Positions 18,298-28,456 are shown, numbered from the stretch's first letter. The stretch: DNA of 64,000 nucleotides from Methylocystis sp. (GCA_002929055.1 PERY01000002.1:62001-126000); one strand, 5' to 3'. A program made the numbers and translations. Notes: generated by a model from the sequence alone, not told the origin.

Positions 18298-18482
18298 CGC
18301 CCCGCGGCGTCCACGCCGTCAGTTCCTTGAAACCACGAAAACTCTAATATTCTCGGAAATGTCCTTTTACGCTTTTTCCATCACTCTCCTAATGCATGAG
18401 TAATAACCGGAGCCACAACCTTAGGCAGAATGCCGCCCCTCGGCAGGCGCGCGCCTCCGCGCGTCCAATCCAGAGAGTTCTG

Positions 18483-20507
18483 ATGCGAAGCACTTTTCGA
18501 ATTCACCTTTTTTCTGCAGCCTTTTTCTTCCTCGCCCCGCAAATGTCTCCCGCCCGCGCCGATGCGTTCGACGATACGGAGATCATCGCAAGGTCCGGTC
18601 CAGTCGCGATTGGCGGCATGCTCCAGGGCAGCCCGGTCTGGGAAGCCTATCGCCAACGTTTCGTTACCCAGGCCGGCCGGATCGTCGACACCGGCAACGG
18701 CGCCTTCAGCCACAGCGAGGGACAGGGCTACGGCCTGCTGCTGGCCGTAGCCGCGGCGGACAGAAGCGCCTTCGACAAGATTCTCACCTGGACGACGCTC
18801 AATCTTCATGTGCGCAACGACAATCTCGCGGCCTGGAGATGGACGGGCTCGTCGAGCGGCAATCGCGATCCGAACAACGCCAGCGACGGCGACATCCTCA
18901 TCGCCTGGGCGCTCGCGGAGGCCGCGGATCTGTGGAGCGACCCCGGCTATTTCTACGCCGCGCTGGCGATCACCGCGGATATCGAGTCGAAACTGGTGAA
19001 GCCGAACCGCGACTTCGGCCCCCTGCTCATGCCCGGCGCCGAAGGGTTCGGGCCAAAGGAGAGGCCGGACGGGCCTGTCGTCAATCTTTCCTATTGGGTC
19101 TTCCCTGCGTTCTATCGCCTGGCGCAAGTCGATCGGGGCGTCGATTGGAACGCGCTGATGCAGACCGGCCTCAATCTCATCGGCGACGCGCAGTTCGGAC
19201 GCGCAAAGCTGCCGCCGGACTGGCTGTCGCTCGCCAAACCGACGATCGCGCCCGCGCAGGGCTTCGAGGACCGTTACGGGTATGACGCGCTGCGCATCCC
19301 GCTCTACCTCTTCTGGGCCGATGCGGCGACGCCGAAGCGCTTGCGAGATTTCGACTCCGCCTGGCCGAAGGGAGCGGCTCTCGTCACGCCCTCGGGCGCG
19401 GCGTCGGTTCTCTCCGAACCCGGCTATCAGGCTGTGGCGGCGCTCCTGCGCTGCGGAACGAAGGGTTCCCGCTATCCGGAGAGCTTCTATCGCTTCGTCG
19501 AGAATCAGCACTATTATCCGGCGACGCTTCACATGCTCTCGCTGATGGCGGCGACGATGCATCCGGGCTCCTGTCTCGACCGCCGCGCCATGAGCGACAT
19601 CGTGTCGCCGAATTGGAAACCGCGCATCGGCTCGCTTGCAAGACTCAAACCCGATTACGAAATCCTGGAGGCGGAGCCTGTGGAGGCCGCCCCCGCATCG
19701 CCGGCGCCCAAAAAGCGCAAGGCTGCTCATACGGAGAACAGAGACATGCCGGACGACGCCGATCTCTTCTCCTACCTGCGGATGACCGCAGGCGTCTTCG
19801 CCGTATTGGCCGGCTTTTATTACCTGCTGAGAAGGCAGGGAGAGTCGCCCGCAGACGACCCAGCGGCTGACCGGGCCGCCGGTTGGCAGCCGGCGCCGGG
19901 CCAATATGACGTCGTGCCCCGCACCTTGCCGACCAACCCGTTCTCCGGGGCCGCGAGCCTTGCGGCGCTCATCGACGAACTCGAAATGGCCGCCGCGGCG
20001 AGCGTGCGTCTGAGCCGGACCATCGGTCTTGTTTTTTTCGAGTTCCCGGCTGTGTCTGCAATTGAAACCGCACAGGGCGCGGACGCCGCTGACGCCGTGA
20101 TTGCTTCGCTGGCGCAGGATTTCCGTCGCGCGGTCCGCGCGACCGATAATGTCATCATTCTCGGGCGCCGTCAGATCCTCGTGACCATCTGCCTGCTCGC
20201 CGGGCGGAAAGATCTCGAGACCGTGGCCTCGCGATTGACCGCAGCTGCCCGGCGGCGCGCGTTGATCGAGGAAGATGCGCCGTCGCTGCCCGTCGGTCTT
20301 GCGATGTATCCATTGGATGGCTACAGCGGAGCCGAACTGATCGACGCGGCAAAACGTCACTATGCCGAACTCAGGCCCGCTCAGCCGGAGCCGCAGCACG
20401 TCAAGCAGCCCGAGACGATCGGGGAAGCGACGATGCAGGCGCGCGTCAGAAAGCGTTCGCGGCGCCGGCCGGCGCGCAAGGCGTCCGCACCGCAACCCGC
20501 GGCTTAG
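18483..20507 (+). CDS. GH8 (BcsZ-like) endoglucanase fused to TM helix and degenerate GGDEF-like domain
   Basis: ORF 18396..20507; likely start 18483 (signal peptide MRSTFRIHLFSAAFFFLAPQMSPARA). GH8 motifs AFSHSEGQGYGLLLAVAA and ASDGDILIAWALAEA; TM MTAGVFAVLAGFYYLL; C-terminus SRTIGLVFFEFP...LAQDFRRAVRATDNVIILGRRQILVTICLLAG resembles a nucleotide-cyclase fold lacking GGDEF. Confidence 0.85.
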   Translation: MRSTFRIHLFSAAFFFLAPQMSPARADAFDDTEIIARSGPVAIGGMLQGSPVWEAYRQRFVTQAGRIVDTGNGAFSHSEGQGYGLLLAVAAADRSAFDKILTWTTLNLHVRNDNLAAWRWTGSSSGNRDPNNASDGDILIAWALAEAADLWSDPGYFYAALAITADIESKLVKPNRDFGPLLMPGAEGFGPKERPDGPVVNLSYWVFPAFYRLAQVDRGVDWNALMQTGLNLIGDAQFGRAKLPPDWLSLAKPTIAPAQGFEDRYGYDALRIPLYLFWADAATPKRLRDFDSAWPKGAALVTPSGAASVLSEPGYQAVAALLRCGTKGSRYPESFYRFVENQHYYPATLHMLSLMAATMHPGSCLDRRAMSDIVSPNWKPRIGSLARLKPDYEILEAEPVEAAPASPAPKKRKAAHTENRDMPDDADLFSYLRMTAGVFAVLAGFYYLLRRQGESPADDPAADRAAGWQPAPGQYDVVPRTLPTNPFSGAASLAALIDELEMAAAASVRLSRTIGLVFFEFPAVSAIETAQGADAADAVIASLAQDFRRAVRATDNVIILGRRQILVTICLLAGRKDLETVASRLTAAARRRALIEEDAPSLPVGLAMYPLDGYSGAELIDAAKRHYAELRPAQPEPQHVKQPETIGEATMQARVRKRSRRRPARKASAPQPAA

Positions 20508-20553
20508 GCGCGTGCGCAGCATAGCGCGCGCCGCCGCCATCGGGATGCACACA

Positions 20554-20769
20554 TCACTTCATCAGCCGCCTTGCATGATCCTCTGCGGCGCATAGGACCG
20601 CGCCTCTCTCGACCGTCGAAGCCGCGGCGACGATGAAAAAGGCCATGAGCCAGCGCAGGAGCCGCGGGCGCGAGGATGGCCGACGGCTTCGGCGGGCAGG
20701 CAGATCAACGGACCTGACGCTCCAAACGAATTGGCCGCGCTCCGGGTGGCTTTGAAACGGGTCGCTCAT
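20554..20769 (-). CDS. Hypothetical small single-TM protein
   Basis: 71 aa from M at 20769, TM-like RWLMAFFIVAAASTV; no recognised family. Confidence 0.3.
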   Translation of the reverse strand: MSDPFQSHPERGQFVWSVRSVDLPARRSRRPSSRPRLLRWLMAFFIVAAASTVERGAVLCAAEDHARRLMK

Positions 20770-21238
20770 GGGAGGGGCCCTCTCAATCGAGTTCCACCGC
20801 ACCCTAGGCAACAATTATTTCTCGAAAATTATGCGAAAGCTTTACAGTCGGGCTTAAGTCACGAAATCCATTTCTCCGCGCGCATGTTTTGCGCCGGGGT
20901 GGAAGCGTCCCGAAAAAAGTGAGACCGGCTTCGCCCGGTTTATGAGGCTGAGGCCGGTCCCCGCCGCTTCGGCCGATATGAAGCAGCGCCTTCGAAACTC
21001 GCGAGGAAAGCTTGCCGCATTCTTGCTGAAACCGGCAAGACACGACCTTAACGATCAACGACATCGAACTGGTTGCGATTCCTCACCCGGCGCATCCCGA
21101 GGACTTTGAAGGCCGCGGCGAAAGGCGCGCGCATGACGCAGGAGGTGCGACACCTCTCCAGGCTGAACGACTGGCTGCAACAGCGCTGAACGGCGGAAGC
21201 TGCGCCGGCCCCGGCAACGATGACAGAGCGAGGTGCGA

Positions 21239-21315
<77 letters not shown>

Positions 21316-21431
21316 GTGACGTTGAGAGTCGGGACTATTTCTAGCGTAAGGCGCGCGCGGCCGCAACGCCGCCTCCTTCCGTTCGGGCCAGGGCCCGTGC
21401 TATCCGGACGGCCTCAGGCAAAGAGGCTCGA

Positions 21432-22550
21432 ATGGCGTTCTACGAAGACTGGCTCGATCGTCTGCGGGCGCGGCGGGACCGGCTGATCGCCGATCCGCGC
21501 TTTCAGCGCTGGTCGCTGGCCAATCCCCTCACCCGCCCCATCGCCCGGCGGCGCGCGCGGGCGGCGCTCGATCTCACCGCCGGTTTCGTCTATTCGCAGG
21601 TGCTTTTCGCCTGCGCGCGGCTGAAGCTGTTCGATGCGCTGGCGGATGGGCCTCAGACGATCCCGGAGCTGGCGACGCGTCTTGCGCTCTCTGAGGACGC
21701 CACGCGGCGCCTCCTCGACGCCGCCGCCTCTCTCGATCTTACACAGCGGCGCGGCGGCGGGAGCTACGGGCTCGGGCAGCTCGGCGCGGCGTTCCTCGGC
21801 AATCGCGCGGCGCTCTCGCTCGTCGAGCACCAGCCCGTGCTCTACGCCGATCTCGCGGACCCGGTGGCGCTGCTGCGCGGCGAGAAGCGCGCGACGCTCG
21901 CCGATTACTGGCCCTATTCCGGCATCGAACAACCCAAGGCGCTCGGGGCCGACGACGTCGCGCCCTATAGCGCGCTGATGGCGGCCTCACAGCCCATGGT
22001 CGCGCAGGAGGCGCTGGACGCCTATGACATGTCGCAGCACAAGCGGCTGATGGATGTCGGCGGCGGCGAGGGCGTGTTTCTCTGCGCGGCGGCGGCGCGC
22101 GCGCCGGAGCTGCAACTGACGCTCGTCGATCTTCCCGCCGTTGCGGATCGGGCACGGGGGCGCTTCGAGGCGGAAGGGCTGGCGGCGCGGGCGCAGGCGC
22201 ATGGCCGCGACTTCCTGCGCGACGAACTACCCGCGGGCGCGAATGTCGTCACGCTCATCCGCATCGTGCACGATCAGGACGACGAACGGGCGCTGATGCT
22301 GCTGAAAAACATCCGCCGCGCGGTGGAGCCCGGCGCCACGCTGCTGATCATCGAAGCCATGTCGGGCGTGAAGGGCGCCGAACCGCTCGACGCCTATTAC
22401 GGCTTCTACACGCTCGCCATGGGCCGCGGCGAACCGCGCCGCGTGGAGGAGATCGAGGCGCTGCTGCGGCAGGCGGGGTTCGGGGAGTTTCGGTTGCTGT
22501 CGAATGCTCTGCCGACGCTGACGAGCGTGCTGGCGGCGAAAGCAGTGTGA
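21432..22550 (+). CDS. SAM-dependent O-methyltransferase, CrtF-like (demethylspheroidene/hydroxyneurosporene O-methyltransferase family)
   Basis: 372 aa; dimerisation region FVYSQVLFACARLKLFDALADGPQTIPELATRLALSEDATRRLLDAAASL; SAM motif LMDVGGGEGVFLCAAAARAPELQLTLVDLPAV; EAMSGVKGAEPLDAYYGFYTLAMGRG. Confidence 0.82.
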   Translation: MAFYEDWLDRLRARRDRLIADPRFQRWSLANPLTRPIARRRARAALDLTAGFVYSQVLFACARLKLFDALADGPQTIPELATRLALSEDATRRLLDAAASLDLTQRRGGGSYGLGQLGAAFLGNRAALSLVEHQPVLYADLADPVALLRGEKRATLADYWPYSGIEQPKALGADDVAPYSALMAASQPMVAQEALDAYDMSQHKRLMDVGGGEGVFLCAAAARAPELQLTLVDLPAVADRARGRFEAEGLAARAQAHGRDFLRDELPAGANVVTLIRIVHDQDDERALMLLKNIRRAVEPGATLLIIEAMSGVKGAEPLDAYYGFYTLAMGRGEPRRVEEIEALLRQAGFGEFRLLSNALPTLTSVLAAKAV

Positions 22551-22557
22551 CAAGCAG

Positions 22558-22677
22558 TCCTCCTGCTGAGGAGCGGCTTAGGCGCGTCTCGAAGCACGAG
22601 GGCTGCGCCGCTCGAAACATGATGGCGGCCCCTCGCTTTCGAGACGGCCGCTGCGCGGCCTCCTCAGGATGAGGGGC
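22558..22677. repeat. Intergenic inverted repeat between convergent genes
   Basis: CTGAGGAGCGGCTTAGGCGCGTCTCGAAGCACGAGG pairs with CCTCGCTTTCGAGACGGCCGCTGCGCGGCCTCCTCAG; resembles dispersed 'CCTCATCCTGAGGAG..TCTCGAA..CGAGG' elements. Confidence 0.65.
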
Positions 22678-22688
22678 CTTTTAAGCTG

Positions 22689-24329
22689 CTACCCCTTCGA
22701 CCGCCGCCACCCGATCAACCCCGCCGTCGACCCATCCAGCCCCTCGGTCGACGCGCCCGCATTCTCCACAATCGGCCCGAGCTTGTTCGCCAGCTCTTTC
22801 CCAAGCTCCACGCCCCACTGATCGAACGGGTTGATGTCCCAGATCTCCGACTGCACGAAAACCTTGTGCTCATAGAGCGCGACGAGGCGACCGAGCGTGC
22901 GCGGATCGAGGCGCTTGTAGAGGAAGACGCTCGACGGGCGGTCGCCTGAAAACACCTTGTGAGGCGCGAGTCTCTCCACTTCTTCTTCGCTCATGCCGGA
23001 CGCGCGCAATTGCGCCGTCGCTTCATCGAGCGTGCGCCCTCGCATGAAGGCCTCGGCCTGCGCAAGGCAGTTTGAAAAGAGCAGCGCGTGATGGTGCGCG
23101 TCGGCGGCGGTCGGCTCGGCGGCGACGAGGAAGTCGATCGGCGTGACGTCCGTGCCCTGATGCAGCAACTGGAAGAAAGCGTGCTGCCCGTTGGTGCCCG
23201 GCTCGCCGAAAATCACCGGCCCCGTCTCATAACCGACATGCGCGCCCTCGCGCGTCACCGACTTGCCGTTCGACTCCATGTCGAGTTGCTGCAGATAGGC
23301 GGGGAAGCGCGCGAGGCGTTGATCGTATGGGATCACCGCATGGGCACGGCGGTCGAGCGTATTGCGATGCCAGACGCCGAGCAGACCCATGAGAACAGGA
23401 ATGTTACTGTCGAGCGGCGCGGTGCGGAAATGTTCATCGACGTCGAAGCCGCCGCGCAGAAATTCGGTGAAATGCTCGGGGCCGACGGCGATGGCGAGCG
23501 CGAGGCCGATCGACGACCACATTGAATAGCGCCCGCCAACCCAGTCCCAGAAGCCGAAGACGCGTGCGGAATCGATGCCGAAAGCCGCGACCTTGTCGAG
23601 CTTGGTCGACACGGCGGCGAAATGCTTTCCCACAGCCGCTTCGCCCAGCGCCGCGACGAGACGCGCGCGGGCGCTTGCGGCGTTGGCCATTGTCTCCTGT
23701 GTGGTGAAGGTCTTGGACGAGACGATGAACAGCGTGCGCGCGAGATCAAGGCGCTCGAGCGTGTCGGCGAGATCGGCGCCGTCGACATTGGAGACGAAAT
23801 GCGTGCGCGGCCCCTCGCTGGCGTAGGGCGAGAGCGCGCGGGCCGCCATGGCGGGGCCAAGGTCCGAGCCGCCGATGCCGATATTGACGACGTCGGTGAA
23901 GGTCAGCCCCGTCGCGCCCTTGACTTCACCGCTGCGGATCGCGCGCGCAAAGGCGAAGACCTTTTCACGCTCCCCTTCGATCATGCCGCGCACCGGCGCG
24001 CCGCCGACGGTGATCGGTCCGTCCGACAGATTGCGCAGCGCCATATGCATCGCCGCGCGCTTCTCGGTGTTGTTGACCGCTTCGCCCGTAAGCAGCGCGT
24101 CGCGGCGCGCTTCGAGATGACGAACATTGGCGAGCGCAAGCAGCAGGTCCAGCGTTTCGCGCGTGACCTTGTGCTTGGAGAAGTCGAACAGGAAGTCGTC
24201 GCCGAGCGCGACGCTGAAATTGGCGAAACGCGAGGCGTCCTGCGCGAAGAGGTCGAGCGTGCGGACGCTCTCCAGCGCCTGCGCATGAGATTCGAGAGCG
24301 AGAAAGGCGGCTGCGACGGCGTGGGACAT
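22689..24329 (-). CDS. pgi: Glucose-6-phosphate isomerase
   Basis: 546 aa; VNIGIGGSDLGPAMAARAL, FIVSSKTFTTQETMANA, NGQHAFFQLLHQGTDVTPIDFL, INPFDQWGVELGK. Confidence 0.97.
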   Translation of the reverse strand: MSHAVAAAFLALESHAQALESVRTLDLFAQDASRFANFSVALGDDFLFDFSKHKVTRETLDLLLALANVRHLEARRDALLTGEAVNNTEKRAAMHMALRNLSDGPITVGGAPVRGMIEGEREKVFAFARAIRSGEVKGATGLTFTDVVNIGIGGSDLGPAMAARALSPYASEGPRTHFVSNVDGADLADTLERLDLARTLFIVSSKTFTTQETMANAASARARLVAALGEAAVGKHFAAVSTKLDKVAAFGIDSARVFGFWDWVGGRYSMWSSIGLALAIAVGPEHFTEFLRGGFDVDEHFRTAPLDSNIPVLMGLLGVWHRNTLDRRAHAVIPYDQRLARFPAYLQQLDMESNGKSVTREGAHVGYETGPVIFGEPGTNGQHAFFQLLHQGTDVTPIDFLVAAEPTAADAHHHALLFSNCLAQAEAFMRGRTLDEATAQLRASGMSEEEVERLAPHKVFSGDRPSSVFLYKRLDPRTLGRLVALYEHKVFVQSEIWDINPFDQWGVELGKELANKLGPIVENAGASTEGLDGSTAGLIGWRRSKG

Positions 24330-24503
24330 GTTTCGTCTCGGGAAGGACGGCGGCCGAATCGGCCGACCTCGGGGCGGGAAATTTTACCCCAATGCGCCGC
24401 ATCTTGCAGCGCGGCGAAACCTGTCTGATTTTTTAGTATATTGTGACAATGCGATGTGAGAACGATATCGGTTCAATGACGCTTTTCTGACAGAAGGACG
24501 ACG

Positions 24504-25547
24504 ATGAACCGCATCCCTCTCCTCGACGTGCGCGACGGCGGACCCGTGGCCCATGCTCGTGCGCGGGTGGACGCCGCCGCCGCCCTGCGCGACGCCTGCC
24601 TTGGCGCCGTCGCGCCGCTTGGCCGCTATTGCCTGTCCCCCATTGATCGCATGGCGTCCAACTGGCTGAAGAAATCCGGCTCCGCCTACCGTGCGGAACT
24701 CGAGCATGTCGTCTCGATCCTGGGCTTTCCCGGCGCGATGACGCTGAACATGTCCTATCTCTTCGCCTGCACCACCCAGGCCTATGAGGGACCGGACGGG
24801 CTGCCGCACATCCGCCGCACGCTCGACTGGCCCTTCCAGGGGCTCGGCAAGGCGGTGGAGATGGCCTGGCAGTCCGGTCCTGCGGGCGACTTCTACAACG
24901 CCACATGGCCGGGCGCGGTGGGCGTTCTCTCCGCCATGGCGCCGGGGCGCTTCTGCGCCGTCATCAACCAGGCGCCCATGTTGAGACGCACCAGCGGAGC
25001 TGTGGGCTTCGTTTACGACGCGGTGGTCAATTTGCGCGAGGCGCTCGCGAGCGAGGGCGGCTGGCCGCCGGATCATCTGCTGCGCTACGCCTTCGAAATC
25101 TGCGAGACGTTCGAGGACGCGGTTCAACTCATCGCGCGAGAGCCGCTCGTGCGGCCGACGCTCTTCACCCTCGCGGGCGTGCGCCCCGGGGAAATGGCGC
25201 TGATCGAACGCACCCAAACCGAAGCCCGCATCTACCGCGGCCCGGTCATCGTCGCCAACGACTGGCAGGAGCCGCAGCCGGGCTGGCAGGCGCGCATGAG
25301 CCTCGCGAACAACGAGGCCCGCGTCGCGCTGATGCGCAGCGTCGCGCCCGACGCGCCGCGCTTCTCATGGGTCGTCGAGCCGGTGCTCAACCGGTTGACG
25401 CGCCTCGCCGTGGAAATGACCTCGGCGGGCGTCGGCGATTTCGTCGCGCGCGGCTACGAAAGCCACTCCTTGCTGCGCGGCGCGCCGCATCCGGCGACGC
25501 AGGATTTCCACCTGCCCTTGGCAAGCCCGATGGCTCTTGCGGCCTAA
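24504..25547 (+). CDS. Acid-ceramidase/NAAA-like Ntn-hydrolase (putative)
   Basis: 347 aa; MSYLFACTTQAYEGPDGLPHIRRTLDWPF resembles the Cys-nucleophile/RxLDWP signature of linear-amide Ntn hydrolases; later MSLANNEARVALM. Confidence 0.6.
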   Translation: MNRIPLLDVRDGGPVAHARARVDAAAALRDACLGAVAPLGRYCLSPIDRMASNWLKKSGSAYRAELEHVVSILGFPGAMTLNMSYLFACTTQAYEGPDGLPHIRRTLDWPFQGLGKAVEMAWQSGPAGDFYNATWPGAVGVLSAMAPGRFCAVINQAPMLRRTSGAVGFVYDAVVNLREALASEGGWPPDHLLRYAFEICETFEDAVQLIAREPLVRPTLFTLAGVRPGEMALIERTQTEARIYRGPVIVANDWQEPQPGWQARMSLANNEARVALMRSVAPDAPRFSWVVEPVLNRLTRLAVEMTSAGVGDFVARGYESHSLLRGAPHPATQDFHLPLASPMALAA

Positions 25548-26507
25548 TCACCGGGGCGCGCTCGCGCGCCTCAGACGATCGTTGATCGCCTCGCCGAGGC
25601 CGCGCTCGGGAACATGCGCCACGGCGACGTCGGCGACCCCGCGAGAATCCAGTTCGCGCAGATGCGCGAATAGATTGGCCGCCGCCTCCACGAGATCGCC
25701 GCGCGGCGACAGATCGAGAACGAGCGTGCCCTGCGGGGCCAGCGCGCTCAGCCGCCCGCCGAAATCGAGCGCCGCCTCGCCTGCGTTGATCTCATGCGCC
25801 TCCAGCCGCAGACGCGCATCAGGCGCATAATGCGAGGCGGTCATGCCGGGCGCGGTCACCTCCGCCCCGGCAGGCGCCGCGAGCTTCGCGCCCAGCGCCT
25901 TCTCGATTTTCTCGCGCGCGATGGCGCCGGGCCGCAGCAGAACGGGCGACGCCTCGCAGAAGGACACGATCGTGGATTCAAGACCCGCTGTCGCGCGGCC
26001 GCCGTCGAGGATCATGTCGACGCGCCCGGTGAGGTCTTGCGCCACATGCGCCGCCGTCACGGGGCTGACATGGCCGGAGCGATTGGCCGAGGGCGCGGCG
26101 ATCGGCCTGCCGAGCGCCACGAGCAGAGCCCGCGCGACGGGATGGTCGGGAATACGCAGGGCGACGCTCGGCAGGCCGGCGCGCGCGAGTTCGCAAACCG
26201 AGCCGCCCGGCGCGGCGGGCGCGACGATGGTGAGCGGCCCCGGCCAGAACGCTTCCGCCAGCCGGATCGCGCCCTCCGGCAACACGGCCTCGCGACGGGC
26301 GGCGTCGATGTCGGCGACATGGGCGATCAGCGGATTGAAGCTCGGGCGCCCCTTGGCGTCGTAGATGCGCGCCACGGCCCAGGCGCTGGTCGCGTCGGCG
26401 CCGAGGCCGTAGACCGTCTCCGTGGGGAAGGCGACCAATCCGCCCTCCCGCAAAATCTCCGCCGCCCGCGCGATGGACGCCGCGTCGGCAGGCGCGACCT
26501 TCGTCAT
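25548..26507 (-). CDS. L-threonylcarbamoyladenylate synthase (Sua5/YrdC)
   Basis: 319 aa; REGGLVAFPTETVYGLGADATSAWAVARIYDAKGRPSFNPLIAHV, SANRSGHVSPVTAAHV, LRPGAI. Confidence 0.95.
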   Translation of the reverse strand: MTKVAPADAASIARAAEILREGGLVAFPTETVYGLGADATSAWAVARIYDAKGRPSFNPLIAHVADIDAARREAVLPEGAIRLAEAFWPGPLTIVAPAAPGGSVCELARAGLPSVALRIPDHPVARALLVALGRPIAAPSANRSGHVSPVTAAHVAQDLTGRVDMILDGGRATAGLESTIVSFCEASPVLLRPGAIAREKIEKALGAKLAAPAGAEVTAPGMTASHYAPDARLRLEAHEINAGEAALDFGGRLSALAPQGTLVLDLSPRGDLVEAAANLFAHLRELDSRGVADVAVAHVPERGLGEAINDRLRRASAPR

Positions 26508-27256
26508 TTCTCGCGGCCGCGGTAGGGCGGCGCCGGAATGCCCATATGCGCGGCGCGCAGCGCCTTCGACCAGCGCTCGCGCAGGTCGCGGAAATATTCG
26601 TCGCTCGCGTCGATGCGCGTCGAGACTTCAAGCTCGAAAGCATCGCGGCGCAGCAGGCCGACGTCGATCGGCAGGCCGACTGAAAGATTGGACTTGATGG
26701 TGGAATCCATCGAGATCAGACCGATCTTGAGCGCGTCGTAGATGTCGCTGTCGTAATTCGCCGCGCGGTCGAGGATCGGCTTGCCGTATTTGTGCTCGCC
26801 GATCTGCAGGTAATTGGTGTCCGGCGTGCATTCGATGCTGTTGCCGGCGGTGTAGATCATGAACAAACGCGGCGCGCCGCCCGCGATCTGGCCGCCGAGC
26901 AGCAGCGAGACGTCGAAGCTCACGCCGTTCGACTGCTCCACCGAATTATAGGCCTCCATGCGCGAGCGGCGCACGGCGCGGCCGACAAGCTGGGCCGCCT
27001 GCAACATGGTGCCGGCGGTCATGGCGCTCTCGACCTCGCCCGTCTCGGGATTCTCGAAGCCTTCGGTGAGGAAATTCACCACGCCCTGTGTGACGGAGAG
27101 ATTACCGGCGGTCGCGAGCATCAGCACGCGCTCGCCGGGCTTCTCGAAAACATGGAGCTTGCGGAAGGTGGCGATATTGTCGAGGCCGGCGTTGGTTCGC
27201 GTGTCCGCGATCATGACGAGACCGTCGCGCACCAGAATGCCGCAGCAATATGTCAT
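26504..27256 (-). CDS. Proteasome-type protease (Anbu/HslV-like)
   Basis: 250 aa from M at 27256: [37 protein letters not shown]...[39 protein letters not shown]. Confidence 0.9.
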   Translation of the reverse strand: MTYCCGILVRDGLVMIADTRTNAGLDNIATFRKLHVFEKPGERVLMLATAGNLSVTQGVVNFLTEGFENPETGEVESAMTAGTMLQAAQLVGRAVRRSRMEAYNSVEQSNGVSFDVSLLLGGQIAGGAPRLFMIYTAGNSIECTPDTNYLQIGEHKYGKPILDRAANYDSDIYDALKIGLISMDSTIKSNLSVGLPIDVGLLRRDAFELEVSTRIDASDEYFRDLRERWSKALRAAHMGIPAPPYRGREK

Positions 27257-27364
27257 GGAACTCCCCGCGAAGCGCCGGCCGCCTGCAATGGGCGCCCGCC
27301 CCCGTTTACAAGTTCCGGGCCAAAAGGCACAAGTGCGGAAAGACGCCCTTTCGTCGGGGGACGC

Positions 27365-28456
27365 ATGAGAATAAACAATAGTCATTACAGAACCATATGG
27401 CTGGGCGACGATGGCCGGACCGCTCATGTGGTCGACCAGACCCTCCTGCCCCACCGTTTCGAGACCCGCGCCCTCGCTGATTGCGACGCCGCCGCACTGG
27501 CGATTCGGGACATGACCGTGCGCGGCGCGCCGCTCATCGGGGTGACGGGCGCCTATGGGCTCGCGCTCGCCGCCGCCGAGGACGCAAGCGACGTGGCGCT
27601 CACAGCGGCTTATGCAAAGCTGCTGGCGACGCGCCCGACCGCCGTCAATCTGCGCTGGGCGCTCGATCGCGTGCAGGCGCTGCTGACGGCGGCGGCGCCG
27701 GCGGAGCGCGCCGCCCTCGCCTATGGGGAAGCCGCGCGCATCGCCGACGAGGACGTCGCCGCCTGCGAGGCCATCGGCGAGGCGGGCGCCGCGCTCATCC
27801 GCGCAGCGACCGAGAAGAATACCGGCCGTCCGGTGAACATTCTCACCCATTGCAACGCCGGCTGGCTCGCGACCGTCGACTGGGGCACGGCGCTGGCGCC
27901 CATCTACAAGGCAGCGCGCGCCGGGATCGACCTCCATGTCTGGGTCGACGAAACGCGCCCGCGCAATCAGGGCGCGAGCCTCACGGCCTTCGAACTGCTG
28001 AACGAGGGCGTGCCCCATACGGTGATCGCCGACAACGCCGGCGGCCATCTGATGCAGCACGGCATGGTGGACCTCTGCATCGTCGGCGCCGACCGCACCA
28101 CGCGCACGGGCGACGTCTGCAACAAGATCGGCACCTATCTGAAGGCGCTCGCCGCCCATGACAATGGCGTGCCGTTTTTCGTCGCCCTGCCCAGCTCCAC
28201 GATCGACTGGCGCATCGACGACGGCGTCGCGCAAATCCCCATCGAAGAGCGCAGCCCGCGAGAGGTGACGCATATTTCTGGCCGCGCGGCGGACGGCGCA
28301 GTGATGGACGTGCTGGTGACGCCGGACGGGTCGCCCGCGCGCAACTGGGCCTTCGACGTGACGCCGGCGAAATATGTGACGGGGCTCATCACCGAGCGCG
28401 GCGTGTGCGCGGCGACGGAAGCGGGGTTGAGGGAGCTGTTCCCCGATTTCGCGTGA
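27365..28456 (+). CDS. mtnA: S-methyl-5-thioribose-1-phosphate isomerase
   Basis: 363 aa; [85 protein letters not shown]. Confidence 0.95.
   Translation: MRINNSHYRTIWLGDDGRTAHVVDQTLLPHRFETRALADCDAAALAIRDMTVRGAPLIGVTGAYGLALAAAEDASDVALTAAYAKLLATRPTAVNLRWALDRVQALLTAAAPAERAALAYGEAARIADEDVAACEAIGEAGAALIRAATEKNTGRPVNILTHCNAGWLATVDWGTALAPIYKAARAGIDLHVWVDETRPRNQGASLTAFELLNEGVPHTVIADNAGGHLMQHGMVDLCIVGADRTTRTGDVCNKIGTYLKALAAHDNGVPFFVALPSSTIDWRIDDGVAQIPIEERSPREVTHISGRAADGAVMDVLVTPDGSPARNWAFDVTPAKYVTGLITERGVCAATEAGLRELFPDFA

Noticed and set aside
18381-20552. 723-aa minus-strand ORF opposite the GH8 fusion
   Set aside because: Antisense to a gene with clear GH8 motifs; composition (Arg/Gly/Ala-rich, no domain) is typical of GC-rich shadow ORFs.
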